Positions 6,655-13,751 of a DNA stretch of 14,367 bases are shown piece after piece. The stretch comes from CAYGZA01 sp964354135. GTDB lineage: Bacteria; Planctomycetota; Planctomycetia; Pirellulales; Thermoguttaceae. Position numbers and translations under genes: made by a program. The stretch is from the NCBI GenBank assembly GCA_964354135.1, contig CAYGZA010000171.1:1-14367 (forward strand), written 5' to 3'. The stretch's first letter is position 1, and every line of letters starts with the position of its first letter. The notes under the pieces were generated by a model. The model saw only the letters and a list, made by a program, of their open reading frames with translations, was not told the origin of the DNA and searched no databases.

Positions 6655-7689
6655 TCAATCCTTCTCCGGCACCTGCGGATGCACGACCGGCAGGTCTTTC
6701 CAGCGGGAAGACCGAAACGACTCCGGCTTGTCTCCCGCACCGCGCAAGATAAGGGCGGCCGCCCCCGGTGTTTCCTCGACGAGCTTCAAGCCCTTGTCCG
6801 GACCCAGCACGCTGACCGCCGTAGCCAGGCCGTCGGCCGTGATGCCGTCCGGGGCAACGACCGTCACGAGGATGCGGTCCGTCAGGCCGAGGCCGGTCTT
6901 CGGGTCGACAATGTGGGAATACCGCTTGCCGCCGATTTCCACGTACTGCCAGATATCCCCGGAAGTGGCGGTGGAGCACCGGGAGAGGCTCAAATAGAGG
7001 GTCGGTGGCCCTTCGGGACCGACAGGGGCAACGCCGATGGTCCAGCCGGGTTTGTCCGGAGGTGGGTCACCCAGCCCGATATCTCCCCCCGCATGGACCA
7101 TCGCCCGCCCAATACCCTGCTTACGGAGGACAGCCAAGGCCTCGTCGACCACGAAGCCCTTCGCAATGCCGCCGAGATCCAATCTCATCCCCCGTTTGAG
7201 GAGTTCCACGGCCTGCTGTTTCGGGTCCAGCCGGACAAGCTGGTAACCGACCAACTCGCGGGCCTGCCGGACGCTCTCAATGTCGGGCAGCTCATGTTGC
7301 CGGCGTGCCCGGCGCCAGAGTCGAACCACGGGGCCGACCGTCACGTCGAACGCCCCCTCGGAGCGGTGGGAGAGCTTCTCGGCGACACAGAGGACTCGCC
7401 ACAATTCCCCGCTAACGGGGGTGGCCCTCCCTTCGCCAGCAGTGTCGCAGAGCCGGCGGAGCTCGCTCTCCGGATCGTAGTCGCTGAAGACCCTGTTTAG
7501 CCGGCGGATCCGGTCGAAAGCCGCCTCGGCCGCCCTATTTGCAGCCGCCGAGTCGGGAGCGTACAATGCGAGCTTGATCGGAACGGCCATCTCCACCCGG
7601 TCGAACTCGAACCTGGTGAGGGTCGGTTGCCCGGGTGGAGTCGTTGGAATCCCTGCCCCCAGCATCCACAGTAGCGCCAGCCTTCCCAT
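6655..7689 (-). CDS. apbE: ApbE-family FAD:protein FMN transferase
   Basis: A 344-residue protein with the ApbE domain over nearly its whole length. ApbE enzymes split FAD and attach FMN covalently to a threonine or serine of target flavoproteins outside the cytoplasmic membrane, in a magnesium-dependent reaction. Visible motifs in order: FSDYDPESEL (68-77), EGAFDVTVGP (111-120), LDLGGIAKG (170-178), HAGGDIG (199-205), SHIVDPKTGLG (258-268) and TADGLATA (284-291), which holds the metal-binding aspartate. The start MGRLALLWMLGAGIP looks like a short export signal or anchor. No Rnf, Nqr or other flavinylation target is visible in the window; the flavoprotein at 2202-4217 is cytoplasmic in type and not an obvious client. 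It is transcribed away from the SUMF1-domain gene. Confidence 0.92.
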   Translation of the reverse strand: MGRLALLWMLGAGIPTTPPGQPTLTRFEFDRVEMAVPIKLALYAPDSAAANRAAEAAFDRIRRLNRVFSDYDPESELRRLCDTAGEGRATPVSGELWRVLCVAEKLSHRSEGAFDVTVGPVVRLWRRARRQHELPDIESVRQARELVGYQLVRLDPKQQAVELLKRGMRLDLGGIAKGFVVDEALAVLRKQGIGRAMVHAGGDIGLGDPPPDKPGWTIGVAPVGPEGPPTLYLSLSRCSTATSGDIWQYVEIGGKRYSHIVDPKTGLGLTDRILVTVVAPDGITADGLATAVSVLGPDKGLKLVEETPGAAALILRGAGDKPESFRSSRWKDLPVVHPQVPEKD

Positions 7690-7778
7690 TAACGGCCGTT
7701 TCTCCAGGTTGAATTAGGGTCGTCGGGCCGAGGTTGTGCCGACCCGCCCGTCCGTTGTCTGCTGAGAGGACTGCTTCC

Positions 7779-8942
7779 ATGACCATCTTAGGCTGCAATC
7801 GATCGGCGTTTCAATGGCTTTCCGGCGGGGGCGTGCTGGCGGCGGTCTTGGTGGCCTCCGCCGTGTGCTGGGGTGCGGACCCGAGCCCCGCGCCCGGGAG
7901 CGAGCCGGAGATGACCGACGTTCCGGCCGTCAAGTGGCTTCCCAAGCCCTTCCCCGTTCCCGACGCGGACGCCAAGACGGAAGCCGAAATGAAGAACTAC
8001 TCCGAGGCGCTTCCCAGCACGGACATTAAGTTCGACATGGTGGCGATCAAAGGGGGCACGTTCAAGATGGGCAGCCCGGCGGGAGAAAGGGGCCGTCAAG
8101 ACGACGAAGGCCCCCAGGTCGACGTGACCGTGGAACCCTTCTGGATGGGCAAGTGCGAGGTCACTTGGGACGAATACGAGGCATGGGGATACGAGTTGGA
8201 CAAGCAGCGGCGGAAAATCAAGCAAGTGCAGCCCACCGATTGGGACAAGGTGGCCGACGCCGTCGCCTACCCCACCAAGCCGTATAGCGACATGACCTTC
8301 GGCATGGGCAAGGACCGTCGCCCCGCCATCTGCATGAGCCAGTTCGCCGCCCAGATGTACTGCAAGTGGCTCTGTGCGAAGACGGGCCGGTACTACCGGC
8401 TCCCGACCGAGGCGGAATGGGAGTATGCCTGCCGGGCCGGGACCACCACCGCGTACTCGTTCGGCGACGATCCCTCGAAGGTGAAACAATACGCCGTCTA
8501 CGCCGAGAACAGCAACGACACCTACGCCAAGGTCGGCACCAAGAAGCCCAATCCCTGGGGCCTCTACGACATGCACGGCAACGTCTGCGAGTGGGTACTT
8601 GACCAGTACGTCCCCGACGCCTACAAACAGGCGGGCGGCAAGACGCTCAAGAATCCCTGGATCAAGCCGACGAAGGAGTACCCGCGGGCGGTCCGCGGCG
8701 GCTCGTGGGACGACGACAAACCGGCCGCCCTCCGCAGCGCCGCACGGCGGGGCTCGACCAAGGACTGGAAGATGCAGGACCCGCAGATCCCGCAGAGCAT
8801 CTGGTACATGACCGACGCCTCGTTCGTCGGGTTCCGCGTGGTGCGTCCCTTGCGGCTGCCGACGGAAGAGGAATCGAGGGCTTACGAGCCCGACCCGAAG
8901 GTGAGACTCGACTACAAGAAGGCCCAAGGGGGCAAGACATAG
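7779..8942 (+). CDS. Secreted SUMF1/formylglycine-enzyme-like domain protein
   Basis: A 387-residue protein. Residues 1-33 form a signal peptide (hydrophobic core about 17-30, likely cut near AVCWGA). The FGE-sulfatase fold follows: GGTFKMGSP (92-100), WMGKCEVTWDEY (122-133), RLPTEAEWEYACRAGT (207-222), NPWGLYDMHGNVCEW (258-272), RGGSW (306-310) and GFRVVR (361-366). True formylglycine-generating enzymes oxidise a sulfatase cysteine using a paired-cysteine copper site in the C-terminal part; the corresponding stretch here (LRSAARRGSTKDW) has no cysteines. A non-catalytic or ligand-binding role is therefore more likely, as for many planctomycete SUMF1 proteins. The ATG was chosen because GAGAGGA at 7764-7770 lies eight bases before it and the signal peptide starts there. 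It is on the same strand as the Gfo/Idh gene 93 bp downstream. Confidence 0.88.
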   Translation: MTILGCNRSAFQWLSGGGVLAAVLVASAVCWGADPSPAPGSEPEMTDVPAVKWLPKPFPVPDADAKTEAEMKNYSEALPSTDIKFDMVAIKGGTFKMGSPAGERGRQDDEGPQVDVTVEPFWMGKCEVTWDEYEAWGYELDKQRRKIKQVQPTDWDKVADAVAYPTKPYSDMTFGMGKDRRPAICMSQFAAQMYCKWLCAKTGRYYRLPTEAEWEYACRAGTTTAYSFGDDPSKVKQYAVYAENSNDTYAKVGTKKPNPWGLYDMHGNVCEWVLDQYVPDAYKQAGGKTLKNPWIKPTKEYPRAVRGGSWDDDKPAALRSAARRGSTKDWKMQDPQIPQSIWYMTDASFVGFRVVRPLRLPTEEESRAYEPDPKVRLDYKKAQGGKT

Positions 8943-8960
8943 TTCGGTGCTTGCTGCGAA

Positions 8961-8991
8961 GACTTCCGAAGTCTTCAGGACTTCGGAAGTC
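8961..8991. terminator. Strong 13-bp-stem hairpin between SUMF1 and Gfo/Idh genes
   Basis: GACTTCCGAAGTC (8961-8973) and its exact reverse complement (8979-8991) flank the 5-base loop TTCAG. GCGAA before and TTCGC after can extend the stem with a small bulge. Each arm is itself nearly palindromic. There is no T-tract. It could attenuate transcription, protect the mRNA 3' end, or be a mobile REP-like unit. Confidence 0.5.
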
Positions 8992-9035
8992 GGTTTCGCG
9001 GCGGCTTGGTTGCGTTAGGAAGGAGACCTACGAGG

Positions 9036-10367
9036 ATGAGTACCAGTAGAAAACCGTCGCGTCGGGATTTCTTGAAGGGATCGACGATGCTGGCCGCGGG
9101 AGCGGCCCTGGCGGGCGGCCTGAGCGTCGCCCGCAGCGCCCATGCCGCCGCGAGCGAGGATCTGAAGGCCTGCCTGATCGGCTGCGGCGGCCGCGGTCAA
9201 GGCGCCATCCGCAACCTGCTCAACGCGAGCAAGGACATCAAGGTGATTGCCGTGGCCGACTCGTTCGAGGGCAACGCGCGGGGCGCCGTTCAAAGCCTCA
9301 AGGGCGAAGATGCCTACAAGGACAGGGTCGATGTCCCCGACGAGCGGATCTTCTGGGGGCTCGACGCCTACCAGAAGGCCATCGCCGCGGGCGCGGACCT
9401 CGTCGTGACGGCGGCCCCGCCGGGTTTCCGTCCGATCCACTACAAGGCCGCCGTCGAGGCCGGCAAGCACGTCTTCATGGAGAAGCCGAGCTGCGTCGAC
9501 GCCCCCGGCTTCCGCTCCGTGATGGAGACCAACAAGCTGGCCGACGAGAAGGGGCTGAAGGTCGGCGTCGGCCTCCAGCGCCGCCACGAGCCCCGCTACG
9601 TCGAGACCATCAAGCGGATCCACGACGGCGCCCTGGGCGACCTGAGGTACCAGCGGGTCTACTGGAACGGCGGCGGCGTTTGGGTCCGCGGCCGCAGCGC
9701 CGGCCAGACGGAAATGCAGTACCAGGTGAACAACTGGTACTACTTCGTCTGGCTCTCCGGCGACCACATCTGCGAGCAGCACGTCCACAACCTCGACGTC
9801 GCCAACTGGGTCTTCGACAAGAAGAACGACCCCAAGACGGCCCACCCGGTCGAGGCCAACGGCATGGGCGGCCGCCAGGTCCGCAAGGGGAAAGACGTAG
9901 GCCACATCTACGATCACCACTTCATCGAGTTCACTTACGCCGACGGCTCCAAGGTCTTCAGCCAGTGCCGGCACATCCCCAACACCTGGAGTCCGGTGAC
10001 GGAGTACGCCGTCGGCGCCAAGGGCGGCTCGAACTGCTGCGGCCAGATCGAAGGGGAGAACCAGTGGCGCTATGAAGGCCCGGGCCCCAACCCCTACGAT
10101 CAGGAGCACGTCGACCTGCTCAAGGCCATCCGATCCGGCGAGAAGTACAACGAGGGCTGGTTCGGCGCGGTCTCCAGCTTCACCGCCGTGTTCGGCCGGA
10201 TGGCGACCTACTCCGGCCAGGTCGTCAAGTGGGACGAAGCGGTGGAGAAGGGCCCGAACGAGATGCCCAAGCAGTTCACCTGGGATGCCGAGCCGCCGGT
10301 CAAGCCCGGTCCCGACGGCGGCTACGAACATGCCGTCGCCATGCCCGGCATCTACAAGGCGTATTGA
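9036..10367 (+). CDS. Tat-exported Gfo/Idh/MocA-family oxidoreductase
   Basis: A 443-residue NAD(P)-dependent oxidoreductase of the type that planctomycetes carry in many copies, acting on sugars or inositols, probably in the periplasm. The N-terminus carries a classical Tat signal (SRRDFLKG at 8-15, hydrophobic stretch, SAHA at about 34-37). The Rossmann nucleotide site follows (CLIGCGGRGQGAIRN, 46-60), then HVFMEKP at 145-151 with the conserved EKP. SGDHICEQHVHNLDVANW (241-258) is the catalytic-domain segment with the conserved histidines. The C-terminal domain is present and the length is normal. The ATG is supported by AGGAAGGAG at 9017-9025, ten bases upstream. Substrate is not predictable from sequence. 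The preceding gene is a secreted SUMF1-domain protein, with the hairpin at 8961-8991 between them. Confidence 0.92.
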   Translation: MSTSRKPSRRDFLKGSTMLAAGAALAGGLSVARSAHAAASEDLKACLIGCGGRGQGAIRNLLNASKDIKVIAVADSFEGNARGAVQSLKGEDAYKDRVDVPDERIFWGLDAYQKAIAAGADLVVTAAPPGFRPIHYKAAVEAGKHVFMEKPSCVDAPGFRSVMETNKLADEKGLKVGVGLQRRHEPRYVETIKRIHDGALGDLRYQRVYWNGGGVWVRGRSAGQTEMQYQVNNWYYFVWLSGDHICEQHVHNLDVANWVFDKKNDPKTAHPVEANGMGGRQVRKGKDVGHIYDHHFIEFTYADGSKVFSQCRHIPNTWSPVTEYAVGAKGGSNCCGQIEGENQWRYEGPGPNPYDQEHVDLLKAIRSGEKYNEGWFGAVSSFTAVFGRMATYSGQVVKWDEAVEKGPNEMPKQFTWDAEPPVKPGPDGGYEHAVAMPGIYKAY

Positions 10368-10428
10368 GGCGCGGTGCAGAAGGCCCGGCCGGGATTCAGG
10401 GGGACAAACGGACGGCTGATCGCCTATA

Positions 10429-10459
10429 CCTGATGGCTGAAAGCTGATAGCTGAAAGCT
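10429..10459. repeat. Heptamer repeat array (gctgaaa/gctgata)
   Basis: Four consecutive heptamers, the first degenerate: cctgatg, gctgaaa, gctgata, gctgaaa, then gct. They are the same class of intergenic word repeat as at 4802-4880 but with a different word. The rest of the 257-bp gap shows no gene; a promoter candidate follows at 10539. Confidence 0.55.
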
Positions 10460-10538
10460 ACTCCCCCAACTCGCCTTTGCAGCGAGCGGTCAGCGACACG
10501 CCCGCTTTATCCAGGTTGCGCAATCACCCCATTCTCGC

Positions 10539-10567
10539 TTGACTTTCCGGCCCCAGATCGGTAGCCT
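10539..10567 (+). promoter_or_regulatory. Possible promoter for the lipoprotein gene
   Basis: TTGACT (10539-10544) and TAGCCT (10562-10567) are 17 bases apart. The -35 is a good match to TTGACA (four of six), while the -10 is weak (three of six). The predicted start near 10575 would give a leader of about 50 bases. Confidence 0.3.
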
Positions 10568-10624
10568 CTGCCCCTCTTCTCGCGCCGTCGGGACGTTCAC
10601 GCAATCCTCCAGGTAACCAGTCGG

Positions 10625-11530
10625 ATGCCGCCGTTGCCCAAGAGAGTCGGACTGCTCCTGACGGCCATCGCTCTGGCGGCCGGTTGTCGGAATCTTGCCG
10701 AGCGCGTGGGCAAGTCGCCCCTCAAGCCGCCCCAGATGTCGCCGGAGACGGTCGTCTTCGACGTCTTCTTCGTTCGCTTTCCCTTCGGCCAGGACGAGGC
10801 CAACGGGCCGCTGTGGGAGGAGATCGACGAGACCCGCTGGCCCGCCGACTTGCGGCAACGACTGGCGCGGAACGGGTTTCGCGTCGGCTTGACCGGCGGC
10901 CAGATGCCCGTGGCGCTGTCGAAACTCCTCGAGCTCAAGGAGAAGCCGCCTTCCGACAAGGAGGCTCACGAGGCCCAAGTGGCCGATCTCCTGTCCGAGC
11001 CCCGGGTGCGGCGGCGTCACATGCCGCTGCGGCCCGGCCACCGCGGTGAGATCACCGCCTCGGGCGTCTACGACGAGCTCGCTTTGCTCCTCTGCGAGCC
11101 CGGCGGACTGGAGGGGCAGACGTACCACAAGGCCCAAGGGATCTTCGCAACCCAGGCGACTCCCGAGCCGGACGGCCGGGTCCGGCTGAGACTGGTCCCT
11201 GAGTTGTGTCACGGCGAGGCCAAGCCGCGGTTCGTGGGCGAGCAGGGGGCGTGGCGTCTGGAGCCGGGCCGCCCCAAACGGGCCTTTGCCGACATGGCCG
11301 TCGACGCCGCGCTCGCACCCGGGCAGATGCTGGTCCTCGGCAGCCTGGTCGACCGGCCGGGGAGTCTCGGGCATCGCTTCTTCACCGGACAGAACGATGG
11401 CAAGCTGGAACAGAAGCTGCTGGTCATCCGGCTATCCCAAACGCAGCACGACGGCCTTTTCGACCCTCCGGAAGTGATCCCCTTGGACGTGGTGGCTCAA
11501 GAGGCCCAAGCCGGCGCCGGCGGACGCTGA
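10625..11530 (+). CDS. Hypothetical planctomycete-type lipoprotein
   Basis: A 301-residue protein of unknown function. The N-terminus has a basic start, a hydrophobic stretch and a lipobox-like LAAGC with the cysteine at residue 21, so it is probably lipid-anchored and faces the periplasm. After this come PETVVFDVFFVRFPFGQDE (about 40-58), a charged middle with a KEKPPSDKEAH segment, a beta-rich part, and a C-terminal GKLEQKLLVIRLSQTQHDG (about 259-277) followed by an Asp/Pro-containing end. I recognise no domain. There are no transmembrane segments beyond the signal. It stands alone between a heptamer array and the toxin-antitoxin pair, with a promoter candidate at 10539-10567. Third-position G/C is high, supporting this frame over the antisense one. 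Confidence 0.75.
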   Translation: MPPLPKRVGLLLTAIALAAGCRNLAERVGKSPLKPPQMSPETVVFDVFFVRFPFGQDEANGPLWEEIDETRWPADLRQRLARNGFRVGLTGGQMPVALSKLLELKEKPPSDKEAHEAQVADLLSEPRVRRRHMPLRPGHRGEITASGVYDELALLLCEPGGLEGQTYHKAQGIFATQATPEPDGRVRLRLVPELCHGEAKPRFVGEQGAWRLEPGRPKRAFADMAVDAALAPGQMLVLGSLVDRPGSLGHRFFTGQNDGKLEQKLLVIRLSQTQHDGLFDPPEVIPLDVVAQEAQAGAGGR

Positions 11531-11571
11531 TCGTTTCCCGGACAATACCAGTGGCCCCCCTTTTCGTGGCC

Positions 11572-11589
11572 GATATCAGTGGTGATATC
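11572..11589. repeat. Small inverted repeat upstream of toxin-antitoxin promoter
   Basis: GATATCA-GTGG-TGATATC forms perfect 7-base arms around a 4-base loop. It lies 40 bp after the lipoprotein stop and about 60 bp before the toxin-antitoxin -35 box. It could be the lipoprotein gene's transcription end or a regulator site; it is too far upstream to be a typical operator for that promoter. No T-tract is present. Confidence 0.3.
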
Positions 11590-11649
11590 CTCTTCTCCGT
11601 CTCCCGGCGCGGATCGCTCGGGGATCGAAAGCGTCCCGTCCGCGGAGAG

Positions 11650-11678
11650 TTGCATGGCGGCAGGGCGAGGACTAGAAT
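11650..11678 (+). promoter_or_regulatory. Promoter of the toxin-antitoxin operon
   Basis: TTGCAT (11650-11655) and TAGAAT (11673-11678; five of six to TATAAT) are separated by exactly 17 bases. The start would be near 11685, a 20-base leader before the antitoxin ATG, with AAGGA at 11692-11696. The -35 matches only three of six, which is usual for an autorepressed operon. Confidence 0.5.
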
Positions 11679-11704
11679 TGTTTGATGTGCCAAGGAATGA
11701 GCCC

Positions 11705-11950
11705 ATGATTACTTCAACAATTGACGAAGCGCAGTCTCAGCTCGCCGAGCTGATTGTAGCGGCCGAGCGAGGCGAGGAGGTGGTCATTGCCCGCGCGGGA
11801 AAGCCCGTGGCCAGGTTGCTTCCTTACGAGCGGCAGGACGGCCCGCGGCAAGGAGGGCAGTGGCGGGGGCGCGTCCGGATTGCCCCAGACTTCGACGAGC
11901 TTCCGCCAGGTATCGGCGAGGCGTTTGGGCTAGATGAACCTTCTCGTTGA
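11705..11950 (+). CDS. Phd/YefM-type antitoxin
   Basis: An 81-residue antitoxin of the Phd/YefM family, which binds its own operator through the N-terminal domain and blocks the toxin with its C-terminal tail. The N-terminal fold is clear: an early helix (TIDEAQSQLAELIVAAERGE, 5-24), then the strand-turn-strand VVIARAGKPVARLLPY (26-41), the family signature. The tail (about 45-81) is Gly/Pro-rich and then acidic, as expected of a disordered toxin-binding segment. The ATG follows AAGGA by eight bases. Its 3' end overlaps the toxin start by 17 bases, implying coupled translation. Regulation is probably by autorepression at 11650-11678. Confidence 0.88.
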   Translation: MITSTIDEAQSQLAELIVAAERGEEVVIARAGKPVARLLPYERQDGPRQGGQWRGRVRIAPDFDELPPGIGEAFGLDEPSR

Positions 11951-12311
11951 CACCCACGTTCTGCTGTGGTGGCTGGATGACCCTGCGCAGCTTTCCGAAG
12001 CGGCTGGAGCGGCCATTCGGGACGGCGCGAACGTCGTCTTTGTGAGCGCGGCGACGGTGTGGGAAATCGTTATCAAGAAGAGTCTCGGGAAACTGGATGC
12101 CCCCGAGAACCTGGACGAGGTCTTGCGAGCGTGCCGCTTCACGCCGCTCCCCGTCAAGGTTGCGCATGCCCTGGCGGTTCAATCGCTCCCTATGCACCAT
12201 CGCGACCCGTTCGATCGAATGCTCGTTGCGCAAGCCCGCACGGAAGGAATGACGGTCGTCACGCGCGATCCGAAGCTCCTGCAATACGGCGTGCCGAACA
12301 TCGTGGCGTGA
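11934..12311 (+). CDS. vapC: VapC-type PIN-domain toxin (ribonuclease)
   Basis: A 125-residue PIN-domain protein. VapC toxins are magnesium-dependent RNases that cut tRNA or rRNA and stop translation until neutralised. All four acidic positions of the active site are visible: D6 in LLVDTHVLLWWL, E44 in ATVWEIVIKKS, D94 in HRDPFDRMLVAQ and D112 in VVTRDPKLL. Length and motif order are those of the PIN subgroup usually paired with Phd-type antitoxins. It starts inside the antitoxin gene with a 17-base overlap and no obvious ribosome site of its own, so translation is probably coupled. Nothing suggests inactivation. Confidence 0.92.
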   Translation: MNLLVDTHVLLWWLDDPAQLSEAAGAAIRDGANVVFVSAATVWEIVIKKSLGKLDAPENLDEVLRACRFTPLPVKVAHALAVQSLPMHHRDPFDRMLVAQARTEGMTVVTRDPKLLQYGVPNIVA

Positions 12312-12419
12312 GAGGCCGACGACGCAGATTGCGGTGGAATCGCAGGGCCCCCGGTCGAGGATGCACGCATCGAAAACGGCGGTGAAGCGTCAAGGTCGGC
12401 AAGACGCTCCCCGCCGACC

Positions 12420-12626
12420 CCGGAGCAAAGGCACCGGGCCACGGTCTGCTGGCACCTGGCGAACATCTTCTATCGCACCGGCCACAAGGTCCTCTGGGAT
12501 GACGCGAAGGAGTCAATCCCCGCTGACCCCGCGGGTCCCGCTCCCTTTGACCTACGGAGGCGAATCCACGAGGTGGCGAGGGAGCGCCGTGGCCACGTGG
12601 AAGGCGGTGACGCCGTGTCTCAGTAG
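12420..12626 (+). pseudogene. Possible C-terminal remnant of a second Gfo/Idh/MocA protein
   Basis: In this gap (12312-12684) the frame ending at TAG 12624-12626 reads RATVCWHLANIFYRTGHKVL then WDDAKES. Planctomycete Gfo/Idh/MocA proteins often end in a similar HLGNI.YR.GR...WD...E segment. The body is missing, and after the motif the sequence drifts into a basic, unrelated tail that includes the 19-bp repeat at 12512. No start is evident. Inference: a leftover 3' end of a deleted gene. Nothing else recognisable lies in this gap apart from the hairpin at 12628. Confidence 0.35.
12512..12530 (-). repeat. 19-bp direct repeat, copy A
   Basis: GTCAATCCCCGCTGACCCC on the plus strand, matching copy B at 13733-13751 in 17 of 19 positions. 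On the minus strand it begins GGGGTCAGCGGG, resembling the GGGGTCAGG-type repeats that spread between genes in planctomycetes. The two copies bracket the PEP-CTERM gene in the same orientation. Confidence 0.45.
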
Positions 12627-12627
12627 A

Positions 12628-12655
12628 AAGGGCCACCCTCTTCAGGATGGCCCTT
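12628..12655 (-). terminator. Hairpin terminator after the PEP-CTERM gene
   Basis: A 12-bp stem with one mismatch (12628-12639 with 12644-12655; core AAGGGCCA/TGGCCCTT) around a 4-base loop, GAAG on the minus strand. It lies 30 bases after the stop codon of the minus-strand gene. On that strand the stem ends CCCTTTCT, giving only a weak T-run. It also faces the remnant's stop on the plus strand and could serve both directions. Confidence 0.55.
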
Positions 12656-12684
12656 CGGTGTTGGCCGTCGGTCTGGTGGTGTGC

Positions 12685-13680
12685 CTAAGCTCCCTGCCTG
12701 CGTCTTCGCCAGCAGCCAAGGCCGGCACCCGAGGCCCCGAGGAGCGACCAGACCACGAGGGCGCAGGGTTCGGGGATGACGGGGGCGTCAGATACCGAAG
12801 GCCCGATATCGATACCTTGAATGTCCTCGTCGCTGGCGAGCACTTGGGAGACTCCGGTGCCATCAAAACCCACTCTGAAAATGCCACCCGGATTCCCCGG
12901 GCCAAAGGGCGAACCGGGTGTTGACCAGTACGCGGTTTGAGACGGAATATCGAGGGCAAGCCCTCGATTGAAAGCCCCCATCCCGGGTATGCCAACAACT
13001 ACGTCTTCGATAAACGTACCGTCGATTGTGCCACGCTGCATTTTGTTTTGCCTAGTATTATTCCAGTACAACATCCCGGCAACCGGGTCGATTTCAACTT
13101 CGCTCAGGGTTGTCCCCGCACCGAGTTGCAGGACTTGTTCGACTCCGCTACCGTCCAGGCTGGAACGGTAGATACTGCCGGATACGTGTTCTGCGAAGTA
13201 GAGCTTTCCAGCACGCGTGTCGAGCGCAAGCCCCCTCACATCGACGTTGCCCAAGAAGCTGAAATCGATTGTCTCGAATCCCGAACCGTCAAGGTTTGCC
13301 CGGAAAAACTGCTTCCCCCCAAAGGCGATATACAGTTTGCCCCCGTTCCCATCGACTTCCATGTCAAGCACAGGCCGCCCCTCGATCAGCGGTTGGAAAG
13401 CGGTTCCGTCAAGGTTGGCACGAGCTATCCGATAAGTATTTGGCCCGCCCTCTCCGCCGAAATACACCTGCCCTCCAATGGGATCGACGGCTAAGCCGGG
13501 GGCACCGTACATTCCGCTTGTGGTCCGATCGACCAGCGTTCTCAGGCCGGTTCCGTCAACTTCAACGCTACGGATACTTCCGGCCGCCGCGAAGTAAACC
13601 GCACCAGACGAACTGCCCGCGGCAACGATGGAAAGGCCGATTGAAAGTGCAATAGTGCAAAGACAGACCAGCCGTTTCAT
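12685..13680 (-). CDS. PEP-CTERM protein with YWTD/NHL-like beta-propeller
   Basis: A 331-residue exported protein. A signal peptide covers residues 1-27. The body is built of repeats of about 40-45 residues in which a hydrophobic strand such as GKLYFAEH, GQVYFGGE, GMLYWNNT or TAYWSTPG follows a GLALD-type segment and precedes a (N/S)LDG(T/S)G turn (three clear copies: NLDGTAF, NLDGSGF, SLDGSGV; also DGTG near 44 and 273). This is the YWTD/LDL-receptor-type or NHL propeller pattern, typical of extracellular binding. The C-terminus has the sorting signal: IPEP at 302-305, a hydrophobic span, and RRRR near the end, recognised by an exosortase. The start follows CCCTCCC (GGGAGGG on its strand, 13688-13694) by seven bases. 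No exosortase is in the window. The ligand is unknown. Confidence 0.88.
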   Translation of the reverse strand: MKRLVCLCTIALSIGLSIVAAGSSSGAVYFAAAGSIRSVEVDGTGLRTLVDRTTSGMYGAPGLAVDPIGGQVYFGGEGGPNTYRIARANLDGTAFQPLIEGRPVLDMEVDGNGGKLYIAFGGKQFFRANLDGSGFETIDFSFLGNVDVRGLALDTRAGKLYFAEHVSGSIYRSSLDGSGVEQVLQLGAGTTLSEVEIDPVAGMLYWNNTRQNKMQRGTIDGTFIEDVVVGIPGMGAFNRGLALDIPSQTAYWSTPGSPFGPGNPGGIFRVGFDGTGVSQVLASDEDIQGIDIGPSVSDAPVIPEPCALVVWSLLGASGAGLGCWRRRRQGA

Positions 13681-13732
13681 GGTCCGACCCTCCCGCCATA
13701 GAACAAGATCGCCCCCCGAGTTCTCCCAAGAG

Positions 13733-13751
13733 GTTAATGCCCGCTGACCCC
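13733..13751 (-). repeat. 19-bp direct repeat, copy B
   Basis: GTTAATGCCCGCTGACCCC, 17 of 19 identical to copy A at 12512-12530. It sits about 50 bp upstream of the PEP-CTERM start, in the leader or promoter zone. No convincing -35/-10 pair was found for this gene. Confidence 0.45.

Noticed and set aside
6476..6979. N-terminal extension of the ThuA-like frame
   Set aside because: It would overlap the ApbE gene and lose the Tat signal and ribosome site at 6475-6488.
7788..8927. 379-residue minus-strand open frame
   Set aside because: Shadow of the SUMF1-domain gene; no signal or motifs.
9015..10331. 438-residue minus-strand open frame
   Set aside because: Shadow of the Gfo/Idh/MocA gene; monotonous Val/Leu/Ala/Asp composition typical of antisense GC-rich DNA.
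12312..12684. CRISPR array or tRNA in the gap
   Set aside because: No regular repeat-spacer pattern and no cloverleaf seen; only a gene remnant, one short repeat and a hairpin.
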